64,000 nt of DNA from Treponema sp. UBA6852 (lineage in GTDB: Bacteria; Spirochaetota; Spirochaetia; Treponematales; Treponemataceae): assembly GCA_002449305.1 (NCBI GenBank), contig DKDI01000048.1:1-64000 (forward strand). Direction: 5' to 3'. A program made the translations under genes and the position numbers. The notes under the pieces are model-generated. The model saw only the letters and a list, made by a program, of their open reading frames with translations, had not been told where the DNA came from and ran no database searches. Within the stretch, counting starts at the first letter, position 1. Each line of letters starts with the position of its first letter. Of this stretch, positions 41,914 through 51,127 are shown in pieces.

Positions 41914-43908
41914 CTACAAACGTAAAAAATTGTATTGGACACCAACATTCACAGCATTTGATTTTATGCAATAATCTCCATAGAGTAGGAATTTATTGTT
42001 TATTCTTAATTCCAAATTCAATGGAAAATATATCGAAGTATGTTGCACAGATATGTCTCCACCCACACCAGCAGAAAACGCAATACGCTTATTATTAAAT
42101 AAATAAATTTCACCACATGGTGAAAACTCAAAAACACTTTCTGCATTATCATTTATATAATAATTAAATCCACCTTTTACCTTTAAAAAATTAAAATATT
42201 CCAAATAAACTCCTGCATTAAATCCTACATTATCATTGTCAAGACTAGTTCTATAACCGCCAAATACTCCAACTCCAATAGAAAGAGTTGCCCAAGAATA
42301 AGAGTCCACATTAAAGAAAGAATCGTTTTTATAATCCTTTAGCTTAACAGAATATGACTTTCCGCTTATATACGAATTGCTCCAGTTTCTTGTTTTTCCA
42401 GATACAACTTCTATATTATGCTTTCCCTCAAACAAAGGAGAGTCAACCTCAAAACTTCTATTTTTAGTTACATAGCCACAGTAAATGCCGTCAATATAAA
42501 GCCTTCCATCAATAAGGCTCTCAACAGTAAGTTTTGTAGTCTTGAAGTTTATTTCAAATGAACTTTTATTAGCAGTAGAAATTTTCTCTTCTTTAGGCTT
42601 TTGTTTTCCAATAGTAAAAGAAAACTTATATTCACCATTAGGCAAAAGAACAACCTTATCTTTTTTTATTTCTCCAAAGTCTTTTCCATTTATAGTCAAT
42701 TTTCCAAGACTGCTTACCTGAACAGTAGCTTTTGCTGCCTGAATCTGCACAGAAGTTTTCTCACCAGTTTTTACCTCTGCATTTTTTGTAAAGATAAATC
42801 CATCAGCAGATTTTATTTCAACCTTATAGATTCCAGAACCAAGTTTTGAAAGTTCCAGTTCCTTTTCTGCCTCTACGTATCCATATCGTTTTCCGTTCAA
42901 ATAAACTTCGCCAGAAACATTGCTTAAAAGATTAATTCCTCCTGACTTTACAAAAACATCCAAAGTCTTGTTAGCCTCTACCAAAATATTCTCAAAGAAT
43001 TTTTTTTCACCAGCACGGATTTCAAGATAATATTTTCCAGACTGCAACTCTTCTATTTTTTGAGGACCGTTTTCCCTTATATGACATTTAAAATCACTGT
43101 CAAGATATAAATCACCCTCGATGTCGCTAGTAACAATTATGCTGCCTGTCTGCTTAACTAAAGAACTTGAACGTCCTGCAAGATAAACATCACTTACAAG
43201 CTGGCGGTATTCTCCTGGAAGCTGCTGACCTGCCGTGGTTCTAAGAACATCATTTCTAACTTCCTTTAAGACTTCTTCAATGGACTTGCCTTTCTCCGTA
43301 ATCCTTTTTGTGAGCGCGGGAGTGTAAACACCGTCAAGGGCTGTTTCTCCAGCTTCGGCGGAATAAACGATAATCGAATTCTTGGGTTTGCGGCTTACGG
43401 CTGCAAGTCCTCGGGTGTCTCCGCCACGATGTTTGCCGTTCGGAAACGGATCATTTCGGCACGAGTCCAAAACAACCACATTGGATTCCCCAACCATAAA
43501 GTCCATGACTCTATTAAGGTCAACACTGCTATCGGGAATCTGCTCTTCATCATTAATCATTTCATTAACAGGAATAAGGTAATTTGCTCCCTGAATCTGA
43601 ACCGCATGACCACCATAATGAAAAAAGGAAATTCCACCTTCTTTTTCTACTTTATTTTTAAATTCACGTAAGCTAGCAAACATTTCATTTCTGTTTGCAT
43701 TTTTTACAAATGTTACAGAAAAACCGATACTTTCAAGCGCAGCTTTCAAATCCTCACCTTCCGGCACAGGCTGGCTCAAAGATTTTATCTCGCTGTAATC
43801 ACCGTTGGCAATGAGCAAAGCGTTTTTGGCTTCTTGAGAGAAACAAGTACCAACTGCTATTCCAAATATGCATAATTTTAATAAAGTTTTCATAATCTTT
43901 CTCTTCAT
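41914..43908 (-). CDS. exported caspase-like protease with PEGA repeats and C-terminal beta-barrel
   Basis: A 664-residue protein with an unusual domain order. After a signal peptide (to about residue 25) comes a caspase domain with H101 (SFFHYGGH) and C150 (VVVLDSCRNDPF). Residues about 235-540 are four PEGA-like beta repeats (GEVYLNGKRYGYVEAEKE, GKLTINGKDFGEIKKDK, GRLYIDGIYCGYVTKN). The last 120 residues look like outer-membrane strands (LSIGVGVFGGYRTSL to VQYNFLRL). This suggests a protease tethered to the outer membrane and facing the periplasm or the outside. It follows the ARMT1-like gene by four bases. Codon composition is more AT-rich in the repeat and barrel portion. Confidence 0.85.
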   Translation of the reverse strand: MKRKIMKTLLKLCIFGIAVGTCFSQEAKNALLIANGDYSEIKSLSQPVPEGEDLKAALESIGFSVTFVKNANRNEMFASLREFKNKVEKEGGISFFHYGGHAVQIQGANYLIPVNEMINDEEQIPDSSVDLNRVMDFMVGESNVVVLDSCRNDPFPNGKHRGGDTRGLAAVSRKPKNSIIVYSAEAGETALDGVYTPALTKRITEKGKSIEEVLKEVRNDVLRTTAGQQLPGEYRQLVSDVYLAGRSSSLVKQTGSIIVTSDIEGDLYLDSDFKCHIRENGPQKIEELQSGKYYLEIRAGEKKFFENILVEANKTLDVFVKSGGINLLSNVSGEVYLNGKRYGYVEAEKELELSKLGSGIYKVEIKSADGFIFTKNAEVKTGEKTSVQIQAAKATVQVSSLGKLTINGKDFGEIKKDKVVLLPNGEYKFSFTIGKQKPKEEKISTANKSSFEINFKTTKLTVESLIDGRLYIDGIYCGYVTKNRSFEVDSPLFEGKHNIEVVSGKTRNWSNSYISGKSYSVKLKDYKNDSFFNVDSYSWATLSIGVGVFGGYRTSLDNDNVGFNAGVYLEYFNFLKVKGGFNYYINDNAESVFEFSPCGEIYLFNNKRIAFSAGVGGDISVQHTSIYFPLNLELRINNKFLLYGDYCIKSNAVNVGVQYNFLRL

Positions 43909-43912
43909 CTTT

Positions 43913-46564
43913 CTACTCCAATTTGAATTCTGCGCTTGGCTCTATATAAAACCGTTCGTTTTTAAAATCTTTTTCTTTACCGTTTAAATCTTCTTTAGAA
44001 TATATTTCTTTGCAGATTTTAAACTCATCATCTTTTTTAAAATTTCCTTTGCTAGATACACCGTGCATTTTTATCTCGGCAATTGCCGCTTTCAAGAATT
44101 TCTTGTATTGCTTTGAATATTTTTCTTCATTGCAGTAACGAGAAATTTTAAACAGTTCCTTAAAAAGATTTTCTTCTTCACTCAAATCCATTTCGTTTCT
44201 TTCTTTTTCAAAATATTTTAAAAACGAAACCACTAAATATCTTGCAAAGCTCCCTGCATAAAAAGAAACAGAATTTGCAACAGTTTGAATTTCAGAATCA
44301 ACTTTTGAACAAAGAGAATTTGTGTGCATAAAAAATTCAACATCAACAATGTCTTTTAAAGCTCGCAATGCAGGACGAACAATGTCAGTTTCTTTGTACT
44401 TATCAGCTTCTGTTTTTAAATATTCTTCAAAAACAAGTTCGTCTGGCTTGAAAAACAAAGTCATGTTTTCTTTCAATATTGTGCATCGTATAAACTTCAA
44501 AAAATCGCAGGTTTCTTTTGAAGTTTTCATTTGAGAATAATCAATGTATCGTTTTACAGAATGAAAGCACCAGCCTGTAGACCAGATGTATAATTCTTTT
44601 CCAGATAAAAAAAATGCAGTCATCCTAGCCCAGTCCGCGGCGTGTCGTTTAGAACTGCTTATAAGCTCATCAATTTCATTTTTGCAGCTTGCCTTTATTT
44701 CATATTTAAGTCGTTCATCAAGCTGTATTTTTACTTCCTCGCTTACTTTTTCCTTTAAAAGAAATTTCGGAACTAGAATAGTTCCTGCAAAAAACAGAGC
44801 GTAACCTGCAAGCAGAAAAGTAAAATCAACAGAAGATTTTCCATCAAATGCAAAAGAAGAAAAATATACCTGATTTTTTGTATCATTAATCTTATTAGCT
44901 ATAAAATTTATAGCAGAAAAAATTGGAGATGCTGTACAAAAAATAAAACTAACTAACAGCAAAGCAGAAATTAATGAGATAACAATTATTACGCCTTTTG
45001 AATAAATTTTCTCTTCTACTGTTTTTTCTTTCTTTTTCTTTTTTTGCTCAGAAACATTTTTTTTGTCTTTTGACGCGTTTTCATCTGACTTACCATTGTT
45101 TTTTTTCTTGCAAAAAGACAGTATTTTCTCCTTCAGTTTTTTTTTAGGATTGAAATGAATTACAGCCCACTTTCCGTTTGCCTTAAAGCTGTTCTCAATA
45201 GAAGAATTTACACTTTCCGTGCTTTTTGCAAGGTGATACATAGATGAAGACACACCGACTAGAACATCAGACTTTATGACACGTGGAGCCAGAATCGGAA
45301 CATCTCCGAAAACATTTTCTGTTAGCTTTATAAAAGACTCGTCATAATTCCAGTTTTTATCTTCAACAAGCCTTCTATAATTCAAATCTCCCTTTACAAT
45401 TATAAGACTGCTTTTACTTAACTCTTTATATAAATCGCTATCTGCCTCTTTTAGTTCATTAAATGTTCTTGGAGAAGTCCAAAAATCATTTGTTTCAACT
45501 TTTATTTTTCCTGAATTCAGATAATCACGACATTCTTCTATATCTTTATCTTTTGTTAAAATAGACTGAAGCAAGAATCCAAAGTCATTTTCTGTAGCAT
45601 CAGAAACAAAAAACGGATATTTTTTTACATGAAATACAACTTCGTTAGCAAGACCCAAATACAAAAAATAACAGGCTAAAAACAAATCTGAAAAAAGTTC
45701 TTTTCCGCAATTGTCGCATATTATATCAAAACGCTTATGTTTCTCTTTCTCATTACTAAGTATTTTTAAGAATTCATAAATATTTTCGCTATCATCACAA
45801 AGAACTGTAATATCATTCGCCTTAAAATCAAACCTATCTTTTGAATTAAGCTGACTTAAATCGCTTGTATTTGCAGAAAGACAATACAGAAGGCTTTTTT
45901 TGAAATATTTTTTTCCATCATCAGTATCAAATTCTTTTTCTCTGTCTTTTCTAGAAAACAAATTTTTTAACTGCTGTATAAAATCTTCATTTCCATTTAT
46001 TATGCTGAATTTTTTTCCAGATGCAAAAAAATCATTCTTGTTACTAAAATATTCTTTCTGTGCAAGCAAAGCATGATAAAAAAGAACTTCCGCCTCAAAA
46101 AACGGAGCATTATAAATACAGTCTTTCAAAGTAAGTTCATTTACCTTTTTAAGCGCATCACATTTTTCATTATCACCTATTCCACATATAGCTTGTTCAT
46201 CTAGTTTCTGTCTGAAAGACTTTAAGAATGCCACTACTATATTCGAAAAAACTTTATATTCTTCTTTGGTTTTTATTTTTCTAAAATGATTTATTACAAT
46301 TATATTGCAGTTTTTTCCTTTTTCATTAGAATCATTATTTTCTTTTCTCTGATTTATATTTTCAGTTTCACAAGATATTTGTGAACCTAAAACTTCATCA
46401 TCAAAGAATATTTCCAACATGGGAGTTTCTATAAATTTTTCATAATTTCCAGAGCAGTAGTCTTCAAATATTTTCTTAAACCTTTTTTCTACTGTGAATT
46501 CCGCAAACGAGCCTTTTTCTGCCGCTGAAAAATATTTTTCTTTTTCCTTACTTTTATTCTTCAT
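43913..46564 (-). CDS. ARMT1/DUF89-like metal phosphatase domain fused to membrane helices
   Basis: An 883-residue protein without a signal peptide. Residues about 20-470 match the ARMT1-type damage-control phosphatase domain (DUF89): ICDNCGKELFSDLFLA with D284 and N285, VVFHVKKYPFFVSDATENDF with D322, and IIVKGDLNYRRLV (391-397). All metal-binding positions are kept, so activity is plausible. A Lys/Glu/Asn-rich linker (about 472-520) leads to two membrane segments (about 524-546 and 580-602) and a 280-residue helical C-terminal domain of unknown type. The phosphatase should face the cytoplasm. I know of no described protein with this fusion. AAGAGGAA precedes the ATG. Spacing to both neighbours is under 10 bp. 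Confidence 0.75.
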   Translation of the reverse strand: MKNKSKEKEKYFSAAEKGSFAEFTVEKRFKKIFEDYCSGNYEKFIETPMLEIFFDDEVLGSQISCETENINQRKENNDSNEKGKNCNIIVINHFRKIKTKEEYKVFSNIVVAFLKSFRQKLDEQAICGIGDNEKCDALKKVNELTLKDCIYNAPFFEAEVLFYHALLAQKEYFSNKNDFFASGKKFSIINGNEDFIQQLKNLFSRKDREKEFDTDDGKKYFKKSLLYCLSANTSDLSQLNSKDRFDFKANDITVLCDDSENIYEFLKILSNEKEKHKRFDIICDNCGKELFSDLFLACYFLYLGLANEVVFHVKKYPFFVSDATENDFGFLLQSILTKDKDIEECRDYLNSGKIKVETNDFWTSPRTFNELKEADSDLYKELSKSSLIIVKGDLNYRRLVEDKNWNYDESFIKLTENVFGDVPILAPRVIKSDVLVGVSSSMYHLAKSTESVNSSIENSFKANGKWAVIHFNPKKKLKEKILSFCKKKNNGKSDENASKDKKNVSEQKKKKKEKTVEEKIYSKGVIIVISLISALLLVSFIFCTASPIFSAINFIANKINDTKNQVYFSSFAFDGKSSVDFTFLLAGYALFFAGTILVPKFLLKEKVSEEVKIQLDERLKYEIKASCKNEIDELISSSKRHAADWARMTAFFLSGKELYIWSTGWCFHSVKRYIDYSQMKTSKETCDFLKFIRCTILKENMTLFFKPDELVFEEYLKTEADKYKETDIVRPALRALKDIVDVEFFMHTNSLCSKVDSEIQTVANSVSFYAGSFARYLVVSFLKYFEKERNEMDLSEEENLFKELFKISRYCNEEKYSKQYKKFLKAAIAEIKMHGVSSKGNFKKDDEFKICKEIYSKEDLNGKEKDFKNERFYIEPSAEFKLE

Positions 46565-46572
46565 TTTTCCTC

Positions 46573-47607
46573 TTACTCCATCACAGTATATGTAATCTTG
46601 AAAACACTGCTTTCGTAGTTTTCGGCGGAACTTTGTTTTACAGCCATGATTCCGCGTGCAATTTTCTGAATGTCGTTTCTTGCGTATTTTCCAGTCGAAG
46701 TCTGCTCAGGAAGACCTTTCTCCGAAGTTGAAGCGTAAATCAGAATCTGCTCCGCTCCGTAAACGCCGTCAACAACCTTAAAAACCGTGTCTTTCAAATC
46801 AGGAAAAGTGCGGACTTCACCTGCTCGAATAAAATTATATGCGACAGGAAGCCAGTTCTTGTCCCCGTTAGCGTCAATGCACAGAATCGCAATATAAGAA
46901 TCTTTTTCCACAGAAATCATGAACTTTACAATGTCATTCGGATAAAGCATATTCACAAGATTGTCCCCGCTGTCGAGCATCGCCGCAGTTATGAGGTAAT
47001 CAGGCTTTGGGATATTTCGTTTTTCAGATGAGCTGTTTTTTACAGAAGAAATATCTTTTTCAACTACAGAAGCAATTTTTGCATCTTCAAAATCCTTAAG
47101 AATTTGATTTGCCTGCATGGAATTCTTTGGGAATAAAGTCAAATTTAAGGATTTTATCTTTGACATTGAAATGATAATTTTTTCAGAAGCAACAAGTTCG
47201 CCTGCAGAATCCTTCAAATCCAAAAACAGCTCAAGATTTTCTGCATTTGGAAAATAAGTACCCGAAATAATATATTTTTTTTGTTCTGAAGACTTTTTCA
47301 TCTGTCCAAAAGAAACTCCACGAGTTGCAACAATCTGTCCTTCAGAAGAAAGCGAAGATGTATCTATAATTTTTATACGCATTGTTCTTGCAGCCGCTCG
47401 TTTTATTTCATTTTTAATCCATGGAACAACAGAGCCACAGGTTTCAGAATCAGAATAATAGATAAAGCCGATTGCTGTTTCAGCTCGCTGAATTTGTTTT
47501 TCAAAAAGCACATTGTCAAACCGACGTATTCCGTCAGAAATAGAATTCTGTGCAAAAGTTGAAACTGCCAAAATCATAAAAAAAACAAGACTAAAATATT
47601 TTTTCAT
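46573..47607 (-). CDS. exported DUF4384 domain protein
   Basis: A 344-residue exported protein (signal peptide ends near STFAQ). Residues about 215-340 match DUF4384: VKFMISVEKDSYIAILCIDA, NWLPVAYNFIRAGEVRTFPD and QILIYASTSEKGLP. DUF4384 is known from proteins linked to caspase-like and signalling systems. The N-terminal half (about 30-190) looks like a CsgG/penicillin-binding-protein-activator-like fold (SDSETCGSVVPWIKNEIKRA), a weak resemblance. The ATG at 47607 has GGAGGA upstream. It lies between the propeller lipoprotein and the ARMT1-like gene in the same orientation. Confidence 0.75.
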   Translation of the reverse strand: MKKYFSLVFFMILAVSTFAQNSISDGIRRFDNVLFEKQIQRAETAIGFIYYSDSETCGSVVPWIKNEIKRAAARTMRIKIIDTSSLSSEGQIVATRGVSFGQMKKSSEQKKYIISGTYFPNAENLELFLDLKDSAGELVASEKIIISMSKIKSLNLTLFPKNSMQANQILKDFEDAKIASVVEKDISSVKNSSSEKRNIPKPDYLITAAMLDSGDNLVNMLYPNDIVKFMISVEKDSYIAILCIDANGDKNWLPVAYNFIRAGEVRTFPDLKDTVFKVVDGVYGAEQILIYASTSEKGLPEQTSTGKYARNDIQKIARGIMAVKQSSAENYESSVFKITYTVME

Positions 47608-47619
47608 AAAATCCTCCAA

Positions 47620-49401
47620 TTATTTTTTTAGAACACTTCCGTTTAATGTCATTCTTTTTAAAGCAGATGGAGATTTAATAACTCCATTCTCATCCGTATA
47701 ACAGAAAATTCCTGCAAAGCCATATTCAGAAAGTAAAGAAAAATTCGTTAACAACATATTTTGTTTTTTTTCATATTCAGTAAACCAAAGCTGTTCAGCA
47801 GAATTAGAATCCATACCAACAAAAAATGATTTTCCACCATGTCCGTAAGAATCAGATGCATTTTGAACACCAGAAACAGCAATAAAGTCTTCACTTTCAG
47901 AAAGACAAAGAGATGTTATAAACGATGATGGATTTTCATTACGGTAAAAATAATTCCAACTTTCATTAGGCAGAAGTTTTATTATAACAGCAGATGTGTT
48001 TTCACTTTCAAAAGTTTCCGCTCCTGCAAAAACCTCCCCGCTATTATTTAGAACCACGCATGATACAGACTTTATACTTTGTACAAAATCTTCTTTTGAA
48101 ATAAGTTTTCCGTCATAAGAAAATTTATATAATACAGAAGAAAGAACTTCTCCATTTTCATTTTGTCTGTTGCAGAGCAAAATGATTTTCTCACATTCAG
48201 TGTCATACAGACATAATGCATGATTCACAAGATTTGATTCTGCTAAAGGAAGTTCCAATGGCACTAAGGAAAAAATCGGATGGTCATTTTCAAAAGAAAT
48301 TTTTAGAACAGTAAGACTACCAGCAGAGCCGAATCCAGTTGCAAGAATATTTGATCCGAATGAGCTTATAGAAAAAAGTCCTAAAAGTTCGGGAATCTTA
48401 AACGACTCAATATGACCATTTTTAGAATCTGCAACAAGCACAAGACCAGACTCCGATTTTTCGTTCATGCTCTGTCCCACGCAGATTATCTTGTTTTCAA
48501 GTAAAACTCCGTCATAAATTTTGTTATCAGCATTTTTTTCAGAAAAACTAGACTCCCATTTTTTCGTTCCAGTATTTTCAAAGCATCCAAAACATGCACT
48601 TAAAAACTTATTTTTGTTTTTATCCTCTTCTATTTTATTTCCAATGCAAAATATAGAATTTTCATTTTTTGAGCCAAATGTTTTTAAAAGTGCCGTATCA
48701 GAATAATCTTTATTCCACAGAGGCTCATTTATTTTCACAATCGGGCGAGCATCTTCAAAAACAACTTTCTCTCCATCAAAAGTATAAGTGTAAACAAAAC
48801 CTGTCTTATTTTTTTTACTTAAAGGTATTTTCCAACTGCTAGACATTTTATTTCCTTCTTGAACAAACAATTTTGTGTTATCAGAAGGAACTTTTAAAGC
48901 TGCAACATCTCTAGAAGAAATATAATATTCGGGATTTGAATTTCTGCTATTTACCTGACCGTTCAAAAAACACGGAAACAAGGATATTCCGTTTGAGATT
49001 TGAACAGAAATTTTGGAATTGTTTTTCAAAATCAAATAATTGTCAAAACTTTGATTTTCAATAGGTTTTTCTATTAGTAATTCAACTTGATTATCTGTTA
49101 TAGCTATTTTATTACGCAAATAGAAAAAAATATCTTTTGTAAAAGGAATTTTATATAAAACTTCCCATCCATCATAAAGAGCAGAATCATGAAGTGGGAA
49201 TTTATGAGCCACGCTAGACTTTGCAGAAACTTTAGTTTCATCAATTTCAATATCAAAGTCAGAATTATTCTTTATTAAAGTTTCAAAGCAATTATCGATG
49301 TATACATTTTTCTGAGCTACAGAATTATTCGCTGTTGCACAAGCAGTTAGTAAAACAAGAGAAAAAATGTATATAGTACAAGCAAAAGTAATTCTTTTCA
49401 T
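47620..49401 (-). CDS. large lipoprotein with beta-propeller-like C-terminal part
   Basis: A 593-residue lipoprotein: MKRITFACTIYIFSLVLLTAC gives the modified cysteine at residue 21. The N-terminal 200 residues are beta-rich and contain two similar NNS segments (LIKNNSDFDIEIDE, LILKNNSKISVQIS) that resemble parts of the preceding lipoprotein. The rest has repeated propeller-type strands (LVLVADSKNGHIESFKIPEL, EQLWFTEYEKKQ) as in quinoprotein-like propellers. No enzyme motif. The ATG at 49401 is used because it gives the lipobox; a terminator-like hairpin that contains AAGGAA lies directly upstream. Function unknown. Confidence 0.7.
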   Translation of the reverse strand: MKRITFACTIYIFSLVLLTACATANNSVAQKNVYIDNCFETLIKNNSDFDIEIDETKVSAKSSVAHKFPLHDSALYDGWEVLYKIPFTKDIFFYLRNKIAITDNQVELLIEKPIENQSFDNYLILKNNSKISVQISNGISLFPCFLNGQVNSRNSNPEYYISSRDVAALKVPSDNTKLFVQEGNKMSSSWKIPLSKKNKTGFVYTYTFDGEKVVFEDARPIVKINEPLWNKDYSDTALLKTFGSKNENSIFCIGNKIEEDKNKNKFLSACFGCFENTGTKKWESSFSEKNADNKIYDGVLLENKIICVGQSMNEKSESGLVLVADSKNGHIESFKIPELLGLFSISSFGSNILATGFGSAGSLTVLKISFENDHPIFSLVPLELPLAESNLVNHALCLYDTECEKIILLCNRQNENGEVLSSVLYKFSYDGKLISKEDFVQSIKSVSCVVLNNSGEVFAGAETFESENTSAVIIKLLPNESWNYFYRNENPSSFITSLCLSESEDFIAVSGVQNASDSYGHGGKSFFVGMDSNSAEQLWFTEYEKKQNMLLTNFSLLSEYGFAGIFCYTDENGVIKSPSALKRMTLNGSVLKK

Positions 49402-49403
49402 AT

Positions 49404-49440
49404 AGAAAAAGTTTTCCTTTCTAAACAAGAAAGGAAAACT
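49404..49440 (-). terminator. hairpin with T run between the two lipoprotein genes
   Basis: A perfect 12-bp stem (AGTTTTCCTTTC at 49410-49421 with its complement at 49429-49440), 7-base loop and a short T run on the minus strand. It lies in the cluster, 3 bases before the next ATG, and buries the only Shine-Dalgarno-like sequence (AAGGAA). Confidence 0.75.
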
Positions 49441-49448
49441 CTACAATT

Positions 49449-50543
49449 TTATTCCATAAAGAGCTGGATGCGAGCATCCTCAACAAGGCTCTTCTTACCT
49501 ACTTCGCGGATGTCATACTGATAATTGCCATCAAGTTCTGTAACAATCACATCGTATTTATACCCTGGAAGGAATGTAAAAGGAGATATTTTCTTCTTTG
49601 TAAAATTATCAAATTCAAAAGTGAGAGATGTATAAAGTTTTCCAGCCTCACCATTCTGAGATGAAATCTCATATACATCAGTCCTGCCAGAAGCTGTAAA
49701 TCTTCTACCCTTTTGATTTTTTAAAGGAGTTCCGGCATTTCTAAATTCAATTCCAGAATTTGTATCATTCTGAACACTTACAAATGCAACATCATATCCA
49801 ACATTTGAAGCAGACGGACCTTCAAATCTAATTGGAGTTATATCACCACCAATAGGCTCTGGATACGCTCGCTTTCTATCTGCTTTTCCAGGATTATTCA
49901 TTGAAGTTTTTTCATTTGTTTTGGGATTTACATAAATAAAAGTCGGATAAAAATCATAAGAAAGACTATCATCTCTTGCGCTCAAATAGATTCTTTTATT
50001 TGTTGTTAACGGAGCTAATGTTGCAATAACTTCACCTTGGGAAGGATTACCCAACCTAAGTTCAAGAACAAAATTTTCTGATTCATTGCTTACATAAATG
50101 CATTCCTTCTGGCTAGCATCAACACCTCTGTAAATCGACAAAGAAATCTTGTCCCCAGAGTCATTCAAATCATATACAACAAGACCTGTATAAATAACAT
50201 CTTCTTCTGTAATTCTAGCCTTTTCTTTATATAAATTAGCAGTAGCAACACGAACCAATAAAGAACCACTAGAAGGAATTCCAGGAATCTTTGAAATATC
50301 AAATGACCTTGATGTGTTAGCATGAATTCCACCGATTAGATTTCCTTTCTCAACCTTACCAACAAAAACCACAACATCTTCAGCCGTATTATTCGAAACA
50401 AACAAAGAGCCTTTTTCAGAATTAAAATTAATGTCCTTGTTTTTTAACTCAATTGGTTTGTTTTCTTTAGAATTAGTACTCGCACATCCGACAACCATCA
50501 ATCCAAGCACAGCGGCAAGCGCCAGGCATCCAATTTTTTTCAT
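49449..50543 (-). CDS. lipoprotein of unknown function, first gene of the caspase cluster
   Basis: A 364-residue lipoprotein: lipobox MVVGCAS, cysteine at about residue 20. The mature protein is beta-rich with two similar sections (GSLFVSNNTAEDVVVFVGKV and ECIYVSNESENFVLELRLGN), so it probably contains repeated beta-sandwich domains; a third, FVSVQNDTNSGIEFRN, follows. No enzyme motif. The ATG at 50543 has GGAGGA upstream. Its promoter region carries the TATATCAA sites shared with the divergent XRE gene. Confidence 0.72.
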   Translation of the reverse strand: MKKIGCLALAAVLGLMVVGCASTNSKENKPIELKNKDINFNSEKGSLFVSNNTAEDVVVFVGKVEKGNLIGGIHANTSRSFDISKIPGIPSSGSLLVRVATANLYKEKARITEEDVIYTGLVVYDLNDSGDKISLSIYRGVDASQKECIYVSNESENFVLELRLGNPSQGEVIATLAPLTTNKRIYLSARDDSLSYDFYPTFIYVNPKTNEKTSMNNPGKADRKRAYPEPIGGDITPIRFEGPSASNVGYDVAFVSVQNDTNSGIEFRNAGTPLKNQKGRRFTASGRTDVYEISSQNGEAGKLYTSLTFEFDNFTKKKISPFTFLPGYKYDVIVTELDGNYQYDIREVGKKSLVEDARIQLFME

Positions 50544-50581
50544 TTCTTCCTCCAACAACCATGGATTTTTCCCAATATAGA

Positions 50582-50658
50582 ATTATATCAAAAATAATAT
50601 ACTACTATATCAAATTAATCAATTAAAATTATATATAAATATATCTATCTTGATATAA
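50582..50658. promoter_or_regulatory. intergenic control region with three TATATCAA sites
   Basis: TTATATCAA (50583-50591), CTATATCAA (50605-50613) and inverted TTGATATAA (50650-50658) lie between the divergent XRE and lipoprotein genes. The first overlaps an extended -10 (TGATATAAT on the minus strand; TATAAT at 50582-50587) facing the caspase cluster. The third ends immediately before the XRE ATG. The arrangement suits autoregulation plus control of the cluster. Confidence 0.6.
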
Positions 50659-50659
50659 A

Positions 50660-50977
50660 ATGGATTTAGAAAAGACAGTAATCGACAACATAAAAAGAAT
50701 TCGCAAGGAAAAGCACATCACGCAGGAACAGCTGGCAGAAGCATGCAACACGGCGACAAGCTATATCGGGCTTATGGAAACCTACAAGAATGTGCCCAAA
50801 CTTTCCACAATCGAAAAAATCGCCGCAGCCCTGAACGTTGAGCCTGAAGTACTTTTCAAGAAATCAGAAGTCGAAAAAAAAGATGAACAGAAAATCCGCA
50901 TAATCACAGACACAGTCATAGAAAGCATGAGAAAAGAGCTTTACAAGGCAATCAGGGAAAACTGGCACGCGGAATAA
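50660..50977 (+). CDS. XRE-family transcriptional regulator
   Basis: A 105-residue protein with an N-terminal Cro/CI helix-turn-helix (about residues 5-62): IKRIRKEKHITQEQLAEACN, SYIGLMETYKNVPKLSTIEK, IAAALNVEPEVLF. The C-terminal 40 residues are helical, probably for dimerisation. It is divergent from the caspase cluster, and its start region contains the TATATCAA sites. There is no ribosome-binding site, and the AT-rich TTGATATAAA directly abuts the ATG. The IS21 element inserted 52 bp after its stop. Codon choice is richer in GC than that of the intergenic region. Confidence 0.9.
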   Translation: MDLEKTVIDNIKRIRKEKHITQEQLAEACNTATSYIGLMETYKNVPKLSTIEKIAAALNVEPEVLFKKSEVEKKDEQKIRIITDTVIESMRKELYKAIRENWHAE

Positions 50978-51127
50978 AGACAAATCTCAGGTAGACTTAT
51001 CGGCATATTATCTTCATTACCAATGGAGTTGTTAGCGTCCGGCGAATTTAACCATTACGAGTCGGGAGAAAATCGCCAATTTTAGTCAGACGAAAATGAC
51101 CAAAAATCCCATCTCACAATTCAAATT

